This document shows, piece by piece, positions 9,901 to 19,404 of a stretch of DNA of 64,000 nt. This stretch comes from Methylophilus medardensis (GTDB lineage: Bacteria > Pseudomonadota > Gammaproteobacteria > Burkholderiales > Methylophilaceae). Position 1 is the first letter of the stretch; the number at the start of each line of letters is the position of its first letter. The DNA lies in assembly GCF_006363915.1 (NCBI RefSeq), contig NZ_CP040946.1. One strand, written 5' to 3'. The translations under genes were made by a program, and so were the position numbers. The notes under the pieces are model-generated. The model searched no databases and was not told the origin of the DNA. It worked only from the letters and a program-made list of their open reading frames with translations.

Positions 9901-11565
9901 AATAGGTTTGTCGTGCTTTATACCAAGCTCATTGAAAAGCTTCATAACATCTTGTGAAGACTTTAGAGCCTCATTGAGTAATTCTGAATTTAAAATTGAT
10001 AACTCATGTTCGAATCCATACTTCTTACCTGTATGCAATGGAAAAAAAACAGTTTGATTAGATGGCGTTATGAACTCACCGCTCTCTAAAGGAATACATG
10101 GTACTTTTTCTAGTTCCTTTACCATGCTGGCTCGATGGCCATCATAAGCGAGATATGTATAAAAAAGAGCTTTCCACTCCAATTCACGTTCTTTTAGCCA
10201 ATCTGCATGCTTAATAAAAACAGAAGCGACATCTTGTACTGTCAAGTTTATGAACCCAAGAGAGTCTTTAAATGCTTTAGGTAATGAAAATCCATTTGCC
10301 AAGTAATCAGCATCGAAAACTATCAGAGCATCTTCTGAAGTAAAAAGCCCTCTCATTTTTTCAGATGCCAACAGAACTTCCGCAGGCTTTTTCCAGCCCC
10401 CTCCGGCTACCGGAATACACTCGATGGATTTAAGTTCTTTGATTAAATGATCAATGACTGGAGCAAAAAACTTATCGTGAATATCTTCCTTAATTGGAAG
10501 GTAATTAAAATAGGTCGTTGCTAATTCTGGACGTTGTTTGAACTCATGGATTGCATCCAAAAATGCAGAAGATATTGAATCGCGTAGACGTTTATTCCAC
10601 TCTAACTCTTCATGAATTCCCTCGCGACTTGATGCGAGAACGAAATCTGCCTGAATATAGAACTTAAAGCCAAACTCTCGGATTGGAAGAAAAGCAAAAG
10701 TTTCGCAGCCGTGAGTTGGGGCTGCTTTTCCTGATTCATCAATTGGGAAGGCGAGCACGATTTCAGTTTCATTGATGCCGTCACGTTTTGGCTCATGAAT
10801 GTCACTCATGTCTACCTTGAAAGATTTGCGCAAAAAAATCTGGCACTTCTCTTCTTCATTAGGTTTTATAGTTACTAGTGTTGTAACAGCGCCTTGGTCG
10901 GTGCGCTGAAAGCTAATCAGACCCTCGTTGGTTTCAATTTCAAGTTTTCGCAACTTCTGCAGAAAAAGCAGCAATGTGTCGCTGATGTCTGATAATGATG
11001 AAATTGAAAAAGAATGTTTAGCCTTAGCAGGGATAATTAACGTGGTTCTATCGTCTAGCTTTATGTCAGGCTCATGCCAATGAGGAACGACGTAGCCCAG
11101 CAAGTCCTGAGGATTTGATCTATCAAATCGGAAATGATACCCATTAGAATGAATCTCTGGCGAATCCGTTACCTTGAAGATAGATTTAAAGCCGATACCC
11201 TTTTCACCGATGTAACCTTTTCTTTTCTCGGCTTTCTTGGAACTTTCACCTGCTGAGCATAGTGCACGGACGTTTTTTTCTTCAAATCCGATTTCATTAT
11301 TTTTCACAACTAGCCTGTTGCCGTCTAGTGTAAATGTAAGACTTGGATCAATCTCGGGATTATAAGTATTGTCGTCAGCATTCTGAATAAGCTCAAGAAT
11401 AAAATGAGACTCTTTAGAGTTTAGATCCTCGGCGACGGTGGCCAGTAAGTTGCGATATTTACGTCGCATATTTTCGACAACTATCTTCGCTTCGCCTTGC
11501 AATTCGACGCCGATGCCAAATTCCTCACGACGGATTCGCTCAACAAGAGCTTTCTTATCATGCAT
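6958..11565 (-). CDS. Sacsin-type HATPase with C-terminal DUF3883 domain
   Basis: A 1535-residue protein. The N terminus is a GHKL/HSP90-type ATPase of the sacsin-like kind: N-box ELIQNADDN at 58-66, NNEIGF at 89-94, and GEKGIGFKSIF at 120-130. The middle (about 300-1200) is a large helical region I do not recognise. Residues about 1260-1390 are low-complexity and charged. The C terminus (about 1400-1510) is a DUF3883 domain with NPGFDF and YIEIKGQSG, a PD-(D/E)xK-like pattern that may be a nuclease. It is 70 bp downstream of mcrC and 1 bp upstream of the NERD-helicase. Such ATPase-DUF3883 proteins occur in restriction and defence loci; the function is not established. Confidence 0.8.
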   Translation of the reverse strand: MHDKKALVERIRREEFGIGVELQGEAKIVVENMRRKYRNLLATVAEDLNSKESHFILELIQNADDNTYNPEIDPSLTFTLDGNRLVVKNNEIGFEEKNVRALCSAGESSKKAEKRKGYIGEKGIGFKSIFKVTDSPEIHSNGYHFRFDRSNPQDLLGYVVPHWHEPDIKLDDRTTLIIPAKAKHSFSISSLSDISDTLLLFLQKLRKLEIETNEGLISFQRTDQGAVTTLVTIKPNEEEKCQIFLRKSFKVDMSDIHEPKRDGINETEIVLAFPIDESGKAAPTHGCETFAFLPIREFGFKFYIQADFVLASSREGIHEELEWNKRLRDSISSAFLDAIHEFKQRPELATTYFNYLPIKEDIHDKFFAPVIDHLIKELKSIECIPVAGGGWKKPAEVLLASEKMRGLFTSEDALIVFDADYLANGFSLPKAFKDSLGFINLTVQDVASVFIKHADWLKERELEWKALFYTYLAYDGHRASMVKELEKVPCIPLESGEFITPSNQTVFFPLHTGKKYGFEHELSILNSELLNEALKSSQDVMKLFNELGIKHDKPIELIHSHILKLHATNSWKSSDYAALIGHVRYIKDKLPQYLASALENGQQESAAISQLSKGIYIGTKDKTNETWRFARSEELYLGKEFNPTFDLENLIGDELSPTLFVSPNYMKSSRTINGLEKQEQDISEWRDFFAKIGINITPRVSRFDSGNVACSDELSALLQSPKAAVRRATLEALDRNWNLYPSQTTYTYKSGRSWNSATTSLVSKLRQVVVPTRKHVQVTLSLAYADNEEIRSVLGNGVLFVEAKLQNHDFMDACGITYKVDAEACFKRLRQIKSEDIRDRDQLARIYRYLERLWDKERASIQAGFSKEGLIRVGRGDSAKWVVPDEACWKSTGNKYFDKFFPPLDVAFRDFHGFFVIKLKVPEALYIENWLEGLKRIDEVDEADRQEFALFIYRRLSSMIDSDNMPDWLDDLDFYSLLLNRRGEMVDKSEHLYADDRPELSKLFEDEEEVSFLNVMSSQIPSVSTLLNALEIQRVSDVINIEVPEDIGGEINNRLTAKLREMLIPIARVIHEQSHASFKENIKNGLFNDLSNTIVIDVESLSLKVTLGEWSKVTSGQSASRQKEILLDSSTRSKHDYVARELDKLLLKSRRGAEGYFGRILMAEDIEDANEYLKINSIPMLPEDEMDALFQSRGPLEVEVVEPIDENFINADTVEVTGDASRKAYSSSNDYPINYDRSERLPKIEHEEDDGSQAVANARAANHEERPKHDDAKTKNEIKSSQSQNVTPDIEQENKTSDGMGSYRHSSTTYEPQTHHKENHPKQKTTTKSGRLLSYAEPTTSKNEPSVSPDSASSDRKKAIERAAIDYFIVNAANQWRKVEEMPPNNPGFDFLAEAFNGSQEYIEIKGQSGAWTEEGVALTPTELRTAIHHGERYWLCVVEYAQDEGRRRLWLVQNPFGKADQFRFDRGWQDVANRNTNKSMSPAAGLYVTNPEFGKAKILEVIGTGVLTKLRLEFEDKRVETKMFSPATMTVSED

Positions 11566-11635
11566 ATCTAACTCACAACATTAAATAAATTTTGAATTTT
11601 TTGAATCGCCACAAACCTTGTAAATTTTATTCAGT

Positions 11636-12931
11636 TCAATGAATGGGTATGTGTATGTTCCAAGTACCACTTACCAATTTGCAGCTGACCAAATCAAAAG
11701 GCACTACCCATAAATGCAACTCTTCATTAAAACTGAAAATAGATAAAGGTTCCATGAAATCTTTGTGGGCTGGATAAATCAACATCATGTGGCCTTGCCC
11801 ACCCATATATTTGTGACCATAAGCAAATAACTGATAAAAATCTCCTTGGCTTAATTGATACTTATCATTTGAGCTATTCAACTTGCTATTAAGCAACTTC
11901 CATTTCGTATCCAACACATTTCTTTGGTCATGCGATACCACCATTAAATCTGGCTGAAGCTGGAACCAGTTTTGATTCTCCAAATTATTCAAAGGTTGGT
12001 GATTAACGAAGTACTGAGAGGATGCTTGTACCTTTAAATAATTCGGCTTTGAAATTTGCTTACTTAAATTTGTAGCAACATAAATTTCAAACAACTTTTC
12101 CATCGAAAATAAGAAGCTTATTCCTTCTTTAGAACCTACCTGGAAGCTTGGATTGAAGTTTTGAATGATGATTTCGCACCATGGAAACACGTGCTCATAT
12201 TGCAACATAAATCGATTATGTTGCCACTTGGCTACATATTTCTCTGGATTTAATAGGCTTGGAATTTCCGCCAAGTAATGAGATAGCTCATTTGCAAATC
12301 GCCAATTCTGTGGCGATTTCGTTAGTTTCAAGATAAACATTACTGCTGTTTTAAGCAGTTTATTTTCAATTCTTTCTGGACTATAAACGTCATGCCGAAT
12401 ATTGAACCAATTAGATTTATCCGGTGATTTTCTAAGCTGCTTAGTAAGATCAATTTGACCACGAATAAACCGACTATCTTCTTCAACACGAACATAATCA
12501 TGTTTCAAACCTTTGCGATAAAGCGTTAATAACTCCCCTAAGAACTGAGCAAAAATCCACTCATGAATGGGTGTGTTGGTAGAGTCTAACGCGGCTCGCC
12601 CAGACTCGCGTGGCTTGAGTGACAACGCTGTCATCAACATGCGTTGCATAAGCTGTCTTAGTTCGGTCAGCTCTGGGTCTGAAGGCATACCTTCCTGAGT
12701 TTTTGGCAATATCTCGATAACTTCACCAGTTGGACTTTGTAAGATGCCAACATAACTATTGAGCCTTAAAAATTGTTTGCCATTTTGCTGAAGAATAGGT
12801 GCTTTACTATTCCAGCTAGCATGCAATTCGAGCAACCAATTATAAGTAGCTTGCGATACGATGCCCAAATCTAATGATCCAAAGTGATCTTGCGAGCTTG
12901 TAATCAATGCTCTTTCACGTACTTGTATCAT
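11636..12931 (-). CDS. mcrC: McrC, nuclease subunit of McrBC-type type IV restriction
   Basis: A 431-residue McrC-family protein. The N terminus has the expected beta-rich docking domain (YVGILQSPTGEVIEILPK near 55). The C-terminal PD-(D/E)xK nuclease shows QPDLMVV (D about 324) and LDTKWKLLN (D and K about 337-340). It starts 2 bp after the mcrB stop, the usual McrBC arrangement. McrC stimulates the McrB GTPase and cuts DNA between two modified recognition sites. Length and motifs are those of an intact gene. Confidence 0.92.
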   Translation of the reverse strand: MIQVRERALITSSQDHFGSLDLGIVSQATYNWLLELHASWNSKAPILQQNGKQFLRLNSYVGILQSPTGEVIEILPKTQEGMPSDPELTELRQLMQRMLMTALSLKPRESGRAALDSTNTPIHEWIFAQFLGELLTLYRKGLKHDYVRVEEDSRFIRGQIDLTKQLRKSPDKSNWFNIRHDVYSPERIENKLLKTAVMFILKLTKSPQNWRFANELSHYLAEIPSLLNPEKYVAKWQHNRFMLQYEHVFPWCEIIIQNFNPSFQVGSKEGISFLFSMEKLFEIYVATNLSKQISKPNYLKVQASSQYFVNHQPLNNLENQNWFQLQPDLMVVSHDQRNVLDTKWKLLNSKLNSSNDKYQLSQGDFYQLFAYGHKYMGGQGHMMLIYPAHKDFMEPLSIFSFNEELHLWVVPFDLVSCKLVSGTWNIHIPIH

Positions 12932-12933
12932 AG

Positions 12934-15264
12934 CTATACTTTAATGATACCTTGATACGCCTCAGGGCAACTAAATGCACTAATATTCACATAGCTTCTT
13001 CTATCTTGAATCATGTCAAATTGCGAATTACCAAATAGCTCTGACACTGAACGCTTACCTCCTACAGATAAGAAGCGATGATCCTTTTGTTTGGAGTGAT
13101 CATTAAGAACTAAAGATATTTTTTCCCAATCATCAAAAAAATACTCTTTAAGCAAAGGTAAAATTTTATTCTTGAATATCTCTGCCAATTGATCTTCGCG
13201 TTCATTATCAGCAAGTTTTTCACGTAAACCCATAAAATAGCTGTGCCCGATTTGATGTTCTGGATCTAATAAAACCTCTATTCTTTCGTTAATGATCTCT
13301 AGCAATTGACCTATGTCTACACCATGAACTTTTATACCTTTTAAAAGATCTGGCTGTGGATTCATTTCAATAAAATCAAACCTACGGCGCAATGCTAAAT
13401 CGAGTTGAGCGAGAGATTTATCTGCGGTGTTCATCGTACCGATGACATACAAATTTTCTGGTACTGAAAACGGTTTTTTTGAATATGGGAGGACGACCTC
13501 GAGTGCATCAGTTCTACCTTTACGCTTACTATCTTCTAGTAATGTAATGAGCTCCCCAAAAATTCTAGAGATGTTACCTCTATTGATTTCATCAATAATC
13601 AATACATATGGCTCTGGGGGTAAGTCTTCTCTATGTGGCTCCAACAGCGCATGAAGCTTATCCAAATTGATTGTTTTACTTCCGAGTTCATAGAGTGTCA
13701 TTTGTGATAGAGATTTATCAAATAACTGCTCTTTTGGTTTACTAGGCTCGTATGTTTGCAGCCACTTAACTTTCCTCATTTGCTGAAAATAATTACGGTC
13801 AGCATTTTCTAAGTATTCATAATCGCCTACTACTTCAGCTATTGCCCTGAATTTATGGTTGCCATCTGAAATTATAATAAGATCATTTTTTTTAATAGAG
13901 TTGATAAATGTAAAAACTGACGTGACCGCATAATCAGTATTTGTAAGTGTCACATTAGAATCTACATAGACCTTTACAACCTCCTCCTTTGTATGACAAC
14001 CACTGAAATCAAGATTGTCACCATAGCCTAAAAGTATGTAATCGTTTTCTAGACACTCTTGGTAAATATAATCCTCATTTTCCAGCGTATTCCCTAGTGA
14101 CATTTTCCATATCCTTCTACCCTTTAAATGTATAGGATTGCTGATATTGGAAGTAGCTTTTGTGGATGCCGCCTCACTTATTTGTTTGAATACGCCATCT
14201 TCGACTTTGAACTTTAGTGCTTCGTCTTGAGAGGTATCCGCTCGAACACCTTCAATAAAATCTTCATAAGAAAAACTCTGATGAAAAGTTGTCATTGCAA
14301 TTCTTTTATCAGCAACGAGGACATCAAACCTTTCTTTAAATAACCTTCTTAGATCTTCTGAAGGCAGGTCCTTATTTTCATTTAGTATTGTCTGATACAT
14401 TTCCGGCTCAGCAATTTTTACTGCCAAGCTAATAGTTTCATATGTTTTTCCTGTACCAGGTGGCCCATATAAAATCTGATTCAAAGGCATTTTTCTGATA
14501 GCCTCCGTTACATCTAGATCAGTTTCAGATTCTGGTACTGTCTGCTTAATCGGCCTGATGCTCAGCTGATCACTATATAATGCTTTGACAAATCCATATG
14601 GGGTAACATCGGCGTTGAAACGTCGCTTAGCCTCTTCATAGTATTCTTTTAGTAGAAGCATCAATGCTATTGGCCTGTCTTTAGATGGAACCTCTTCAAC
14701 CGGATGACCAAGTTCTAATAAAAAATGTCGCAGATGCTCACTTGATGAAATAACTAGTACTTTATCGGGATGGTAAGCGCTTAATATGCGAAGCTTGCGG
14801 CCATCCCCTATAGTAACCCTTGCTTTTAAACCAGCTCTAGCAAATATCTTTTCGTCGTCGTCAATCCATAAAAGATCTTCGTCTACATTTGCATTAGCTA
14901 TTAGAGATTGAATCTTAGTCGTGTACTTCAGAGCTTCTTCTGGCGTTAAATCGCTTAGTGCTCTGTTACGATAATATTCGCCATTTTGAGCTTTATATAA
15001 GATATGACCACGCGACGTTCCTGGCATGTACCTGCCTAATACCTTTTCAAGCCCCCGTTCGAGCCACCAACAAAAATTTTCAGGTAGTGAATCTTTACCA
15101 AGACAATATTGATCAAGTGTAAGACTTTCTATACTAGTGGGAGGGTATTTAGCAATAAAGCTATCGTAGCGTGCATCATTATTAGTTCGTTGCGTGTAAA
15201 GATTTTCCGATATTAGTAACTTACCAAGTTTCTGAAATACTTCAGATTCAAAATTAAAAGTCAT
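12934..15264 (-). CDS. mcrB: McrB, AAA+ GTPase subunit with inserted EVE/PUA-like domain
   Basis: A 776-residue McrB-type AAA+ protein. The N-terminal 230 residues are an unrecognised domain that would read the target DNA. Walker A GPPGTGKT lies near 266. Between about 370 and 540 a PUA/EVE-like module is inserted, starting at RRIWKMSLG, as in other McrB homologues; EVE-type folds bind modified bases. Walker B LIIDEINRGNISRIF lies near 552, followed by the McrB signature GTMNTADKS near 609 and ALRRRFDF. GGAG 7 bp upstream fixes the start. It is the first gene of a four-gene minus-strand operon. The inserted reader predicts restriction of modified phage DNA (inference). Confidence 0.92.
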   Translation of the reverse strand: MTFNFESEVFQKLGKLLISENLYTQRTNNDARYDSFIAKYPPTSIESLTLDQYCLGKDSLPENFCWWLERGLEKVLGRYMPGTSRGHILYKAQNGEYYRNRALSDLTPEEALKYTTKIQSLIANANVDEDLLWIDDDEKIFARAGLKARVTIGDGRKLRILSAYHPDKVLVISSSEHLRHFLLELGHPVEEVPSKDRPIALMLLLKEYYEEAKRRFNADVTPYGFVKALYSDQLSIRPIKQTVPESETDLDVTEAIRKMPLNQILYGPPGTGKTYETISLAVKIAEPEMYQTILNENKDLPSEDLRRLFKERFDVLVADKRIAMTTFHQSFSYEDFIEGVRADTSQDEALKFKVEDGVFKQISEAASTKATSNISNPIHLKGRRIWKMSLGNTLENEDYIYQECLENDYILLGYGDNLDFSGCHTKEEVVKVYVDSNVTLTNTDYAVTSVFTFINSIKKNDLIIISDGNHKFRAIAEVVGDYEYLENADRNYFQQMRKVKWLQTYEPSKPKEQLFDKSLSQMTLYELGSKTINLDKLHALLEPHREDLPPEPYVLIIDEINRGNISRIFGELITLLEDSKRKGRTDALEVVLPYSKKPFSVPENLYVIGTMNTADKSLAQLDLALRRRFDFIEMNPQPDLLKGIKVHGVDIGQLLEIINERIEVLLDPEHQIGHSYFMGLREKLADNEREDQLAEIFKNKILPLLKEYFFDDWEKISLVLNDHSKQKDHRFLSVGGKRSVSELFGNSQFDMIQDRRSYVNISAFSCPEAYQGIIKV

Positions 15265-15440
15265 AAATGCTCCAGCTAGATATAGCCAATTTTATTAATA
15301 TTGTTACAGCGAATTACCAAACTATTTATTTCTTCTAAAGTCACAATGTGGACTTCACCCTTTCTGGTAGACATTCATAATGTTAAAACTGAAACGGAGA
15401 AAGCGGAATGAAGCTCGGTAACTTATTATGAAACTCTTAT

Positions 15441-16059
15441 TTAATTTGAGAGCTTGAGTTGAGGAAAATCAGTATACCAATCTGAAAATCCCTTTTGATC
15501 ATGCGCATCCCTCAGCAGCACTCTTGGAGTCATCCAGCTCGTAATATTTTTCTTAGGTATTTCATGCCAGCTAAGATTGAATGAACACATGCCTTTATCG
15601 TCAAAGATTCCAGCTCGCTGTAAGGTAAATGATCATGAATCCAATAAGCTAAAAGCGCCAGTCAGCACCTTCTGCATACTTATCCATAAACCATGGAATT
15701 ATCACACATGCAGTAGCGCGTTTTTTTTCATTTTCATCTGGCTTATCCCATATGTGATGAGCAAAGTTAGATTCATTACTAGCACAGTTATGCCCATGTT
15801 CATTACCAAATGAATTAACTGATAATGACCTGTAAGCTGACCTCACTGCAATTCGACCAAATGTGGCATTTAGAGGCTCTAATAGCTCTTCACAAAGAAG
15901 TTTTCCAACCTCTATCGCTAAATCTGTATTTTCTGGCAAATTTGGTATTCCATATAGGTTTGATATTTCACTATATAGAAATTCACGCATAAAGAAGTTT
16001 TTCGATAATCTCACCCGTCCAAATTTCTCTAGTGCGTCATATGAGGTTATTGCGCGCAT
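15441..16059 (-). pseudogene. M15-like peptidase gene broken by two frameshifts
   Basis: The intact 5' part (16059-15649, 136 residues) starts with an M15-like fold region (FFMREFLYSE, RIAVRSAYRS, HHIWD) resembling D-Ala-D-Ala carboxypeptidase-type proteins. It stops at TAG after GADWRF. The next frame continues with AYWIHDHLPYSELE, and a third frame continues with MCSFNLSWHEIPKKNITSW to a TAA at 15441-15443. Joined, these give one plausible protein of about 205 residues. Each junction needs one missing base. It is either a decayed gene or the result of two sequencing errors. AAGGAAG lies upstream of the ATG. Confidence 0.6.
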
Positions 16060-16183
16060 ATTAAATTCTTCCTTTCTAGGGGCTTGATGTACTCAAAATC
16101 TAAATTAGTTAATCATCTTTGAGCTGGGAGGAATAGCTAAACATTTTCTAGATATTTACCTGAAATTCAAAATTATTAGGAGC

Positions 16184-16786
16184 TTACTGGCTCATTCTTG
16201 AAATGATGTGGGAAATTGGAATAGCCAAACAATGATCCTGATAATCTCTCCTTGTACCAAAAACCAAACCGATTAATTCACCCAAACTGTTTACTAAAGG
16301 GCCGCCTGAAGAGCCCGGATGGCAAAAGGTAGACGTTTGTAATACTTGTCCAACATCCGTATTAATTTGCCCAACCATTACTCCCTGACTCATAGCGGCG
16401 TATTGGTTTGGATAACCATACGCCCAAATACTTTCACCAATTTTATATTGCGCATTCATTCGAACCGGATTCCCTTCGAACTTTGCCCCTTTTAAAAGAC
16501 ATGCATCTAAAGATCCAAGATTTTTATAACTTTGAGTTGGATAAATATTTCCTGTTTTTCGATTCACCACTCTAAAAAATCCGTTATGTCTAACCACATG
16601 GCAATTAGTAAGTATCGTATCTCTAGCAATTAATACCCCTGTGCCTGTGTGCAACTGGTTCCCATCTTCAATTTCAATTTTATAAATTGCATCTTCAATT
16701 GAATAAGGGTTTCCAGCAAAGCAGATATTGACCATGGTGAGCGTCATCGCGAGTGCTACCGCACTTCTTTTCAGTAAATCAATCAT
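16184..16786 (-). CDS. Secreted trypsin-like serine protease
   Basis: A 200-residue protein with an N-terminal signal peptide (charged start, hydrophobic 9-22, probable cleavage after CFAG). The chymotrypsin-fold triad is visible: H63 in TNCHVV, D94 in GSLDACLL, and S160 in HPGSSGGPL. It is therefore a periplasmic or exported S1-type endopeptidase, short and without PDZ domains, unlike DegP. It stands alone between the broken M15-like gene and a divergent regulator-like gene. Its place among defence genes is suggestive only; ordinary envelope proteolysis is as likely. Confidence 0.8.
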   Translation of the reverse strand: MIDLLKRSAVALAMTLTMVNICFAGNPYSIEDAIYKIEIEDGNQLHTGTGVLIARDTILTNCHVVRHNGFFRVVNRKTGNIYPTQSYKNLGSLDACLLKGAKFEGNPVRMNAQYKIGESIWAYGYPNQYAAMSQGVMVGQINTDVGQVLQTSTFCHPGSSGGPLVNSLGELIGLVFGTRRDYQDHCLAIPISHIISRMSQ

Positions 16787-16886
16787 CCATAACCTTTAAC
16801 ATTTTCTAAATTCTGTCTCATACTTAGCCTAAGATGAACTCCTCAAATTGTCCACTTCAATAAAGCTAAATTTTGGGAGTCGCGAT

Positions 16887-18113
16887 ATGTCTGTTAGCCG
16901 TGAAAAACTTTACGAACAAATCTGGTCTGAACCGATTAGAAAAGTATCTGAAAACTATGGCGTCTCTGATAGTTATCTCGTTCGAATTCTAAAAAAACTA
17001 AACATTCCGAGACCTCCTAAAGGCTACTGGGCAATGAAGGCCGTTGGAATTGAAGCAGAAAAATCAAAACTTCCAGCCCCCAATCCTGGCGATCCTATCA
17101 CCTGGTCCAGAGATGGTGAAACAGAGTACGCGCCAGAATCTGCAGCACAACCCAAAACTTATAAGACAAGGTCAAAACTATTAACACATGGCCTAATTAA
17201 AGAGGCCAGAGAGCACTTCAGTAATGTTCGAGAGTCGCATGGGGAATATCTCAAACCTTATAAAAAGCTGTGCATTGATCTTATTGTTTCAAAGGAAGGT
17301 TTAGAAAGAGGTCTCGAAGTTTCCAATAATCTTTACTGTGCACTACATCAGTTAGGTCACAGGGTACAAATTGCTCCTGATCACAGAGACACGCATATGT
17401 TGGATGTCGATGAACGAGAGAATCCGAAATCGACAAATCATTACTCGAATATATGGCGGCCATATCGTCCAACGATCACCAAAATTGATGATGTGTCGAT
17501 TGGACTAACTATTTATGAAATGTCAGAAGAGGTTGAGGTTGGTTATCTTAATGGCAAGTATGTTCCTATAAAAGAATACCTAAAGAGCTCACTAGCAAAG
17601 ATCAGATCACCATTCAGCTGGACAACAACTAAAGAAATACCTTCTGGTCGCTTTTGCATTCAAGTCTATTCAACTTATTTAGGCAACAAATGGGTTAAGC
17701 AATGGAGAGAGACCAAAAAAGGGGAGTTTTCAAAAACCATGAAACCCATCCTAGAGGAGCTTTGCAACTCAACAAACGAAATCAAGAATCTAATTACGCG
17801 TGCTAAGGATGAGGCTGCTGAACGAAAACGCTTGTGGGATGAGCAACGAGAAAGAGATCGCATTGCATCTGAAGAGAGGCGTATTGCTAAAAACTTGAAG
17901 GACAGTTCTGACGAACTAAATCAAATTATTGAATCGTGGGGGAAATTAAAGCACATCGAAGAGTTTTTTAAAGAGGTGGAATTGCGCACAAATAAATTAG
18001 CTGATGATGAGCGTATGGTGGTTTTAGCGAGATTAAACAAAGCAAGGGCTCTTATTGGGCCTTTAGACGCATTTGAACATTTGCAAAAATGGAAGTCACC
18101 TGAGGAGCGATAA
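16887..18113 (+). CDS. Unknown protein with N-terminal helix-turn-helix and coiled coil
   Basis: A 408-residue protein that I do not recognise. Residues about 6-50 (VSREKLYEQIWSEPIRKVS, then YGVSDSYLVRILKKLNIPR) form a clear helix-turn-helix followed by PPKGYWA. This N-terminal module recurs in uncharacterised proteobacterial proteins. The centre is mixed alpha/beta. Residues about 290-370 are highly charged and helical (AAERKRLWDEQRERDRIAS) and likely form a coiled coil. The ATG at 16887 is chosen because GGGAG sits 7 bp upstream; longer readings need a TTG. It may regulate or sense DNA, but its role is open. Confidence 0.65.
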   Translation: MSVSREKLYEQIWSEPIRKVSENYGVSDSYLVRILKKLNIPRPPKGYWAMKAVGIEAEKSKLPAPNPGDPITWSRDGETEYAPESAAQPKTYKTRSKLLTHGLIKEAREHFSNVRESHGEYLKPYKKLCIDLIVSKEGLERGLEVSNNLYCALHQLGHRVQIAPDHRDTHMLDVDERENPKSTNHYSNIWRPYRPTITKIDDVSIGLTIYEMSEEVEVGYLNGKYVPIKEYLKSSLAKIRSPFSWTTTKEIPSGRFCIQVYSTYLGNKWVKQWRETKKGEFSKTMKPILEELCNSTNEIKNLITRAKDEAAERKRLWDEQRERDRIASEERRIAKNLKDSSDELNQIIESWGKLKHIEEFFKEVELRTNKLADDERMVVLARLNKARALIGPLDAFEHLQKWKSPEER

Positions 18114-18306
18114 CCGTTCGGTAAAAGTATACTGTTGTAAGGGTTTTAAACCTTCTAAGATACAACATTAACTTGTGTTCAATATGGAACTAAGTTAATT
18201 TAGGTACCGATATAGACTTACTAAAACTAACAATAAATTTGAATAATAAAATCTAATTTCCGGACTGATGTTTCCACACCGGATTGTCTACTTTGGGAGA
18301 GAGCAC

Positions 18307-19404
18307 GTGTTCCAGAACCTGAGCATCAACAGAATCATCATTCACGAGGTTTATAAACGAAACACTGATAAAACCATCAAAGAGCCGAATTATGGCCAGC
18401 AACTTATCCAGCTAGACGATGACGCAAAAGCTGCGTTGCAAATTCGTGTTACTGAGGCGCTAGGCACGTCAACTCATGGTATCGAGATGACCATTGAGAA
18501 CTCTTCGGACGAAAGCCTGTGGCACTTGGCCAGTCAAATTGTTGAAACTACCGGAGACGACGCTGCCTTCATTAATCTCTCGCAACTCGTTACGGCAGAG
18601 CTTGCAAAATCTCAAAAAAGCAGAGGGATTCCTGGCGGGATTTTAGTCGTTATTGAAGGCACTTGTGGTCATCCAGCACGAAAATTAATGTGTGTGATTA
18701 AGGCTGAGCCACATGCAGGATTCATTAAGAGGCAAGAGCAAGGTCAGCTTTTTCTGGAGTACCTAAAGGACCTGATCCTCACTCCCCAATCTAAACTGTA
18801 CAAGATCGGCGCGTTCATACAAGCCGATCTCGCAGCGGTTGCAACCCCAGAGCAACCCTCAGCCCAATGGAAGGGATACTTATTTGATGATCTTGCTACC
18901 AAGGGCAACCGGGAAGGCGCTGCGCAATACTTCTACGAAACCTTCTTGGGATTAGGTTTTCCAACCAATAGCGCTTCCTTGACTAAGGAATTTCACAAAT
19001 TAACTAAAGACTTCATCAAGGGTGCCAATATTGATGAAGAAAAAAGAAGTGACCTTCTTAATGCACTTACAACCTATCTGAAAGTAGACACGAATACTAC
19101 CGTGCAAGTAGGCGCATTTTCAGATAGCTTTATATCAGACGATAACTTAAAAGATGCTTATAAAGAATACATGGTTCAAAATGAGTTTACCTTGAACGCT
19201 GTTCACAAGGATTTAACGGAAGTGGCTTCAGAATTGAAACAACGAAAAATCGTGTTCGGCCACAACATCAAACTGATTGCTCCCCCTAAAGAGTTTGCAG
19301 ACTATGTCAGCATGACCGTGATTGATGGCACTCCAACAGAAACCAACCCAGCGACAAAATGGACTCAGATTATTATTCGTGACCGAATCATGGATCAAGA
19401 ATGA
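18307..19404 (+). CDS. Nucleoid-associated protein (NdpA/YejK-like)
   Basis: A protein of about 365 residues resembling the 37-kDa nucleoid-associated family. The start LSINRIIIHEVYKR matches the first strand-helix of YejK, and the middle includes VVIEGTCGHPARKLMCVIKAE and HAGFIKRQ. The GTG at 18307 is preferred because GGGAGAGAG precedes it and it places the family motif at the N terminus; an ATG at 18268 would add 13 residues. The stop overlaps the start of the RelA/SpoT gene as ATGA, so the two are translationally coupled. This pairing suggests a two-component system in which a DNA-bound partner controls a nucleotide-making enzyme (inference). Confidence 0.7.
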   Translation: MFQNLSINRIIIHEVYKRNTDKTIKEPNYGQQLIQLDDDAKAALQIRVTEALGTSTHGIEMTIENSSDESLWHLASQIVETTGDDAAFINLSQLVTAELAKSQKSRGIPGGILVVIEGTCGHPARKLMCVIKAEPHAGFIKRQEQGQLFLEYLKDLILTPQSKLYKIGAFIQADLAAVATPEQPSAQWKGYLFDDLATKGNREGAAQYFYETFLGLGFPTNSASLTKEFHKLTKDFIKGANIDEEKRSDLLNALTTYLKVDTNTTVQVGAFSDSFISDDNLKDAYKEYMVQNEFTLNAVHKDLTEVASELKQRKIVFGHNIKLIAPPKEFADYVSMTVIDGTPTETNPATKWTQIIIRDRIMDQE

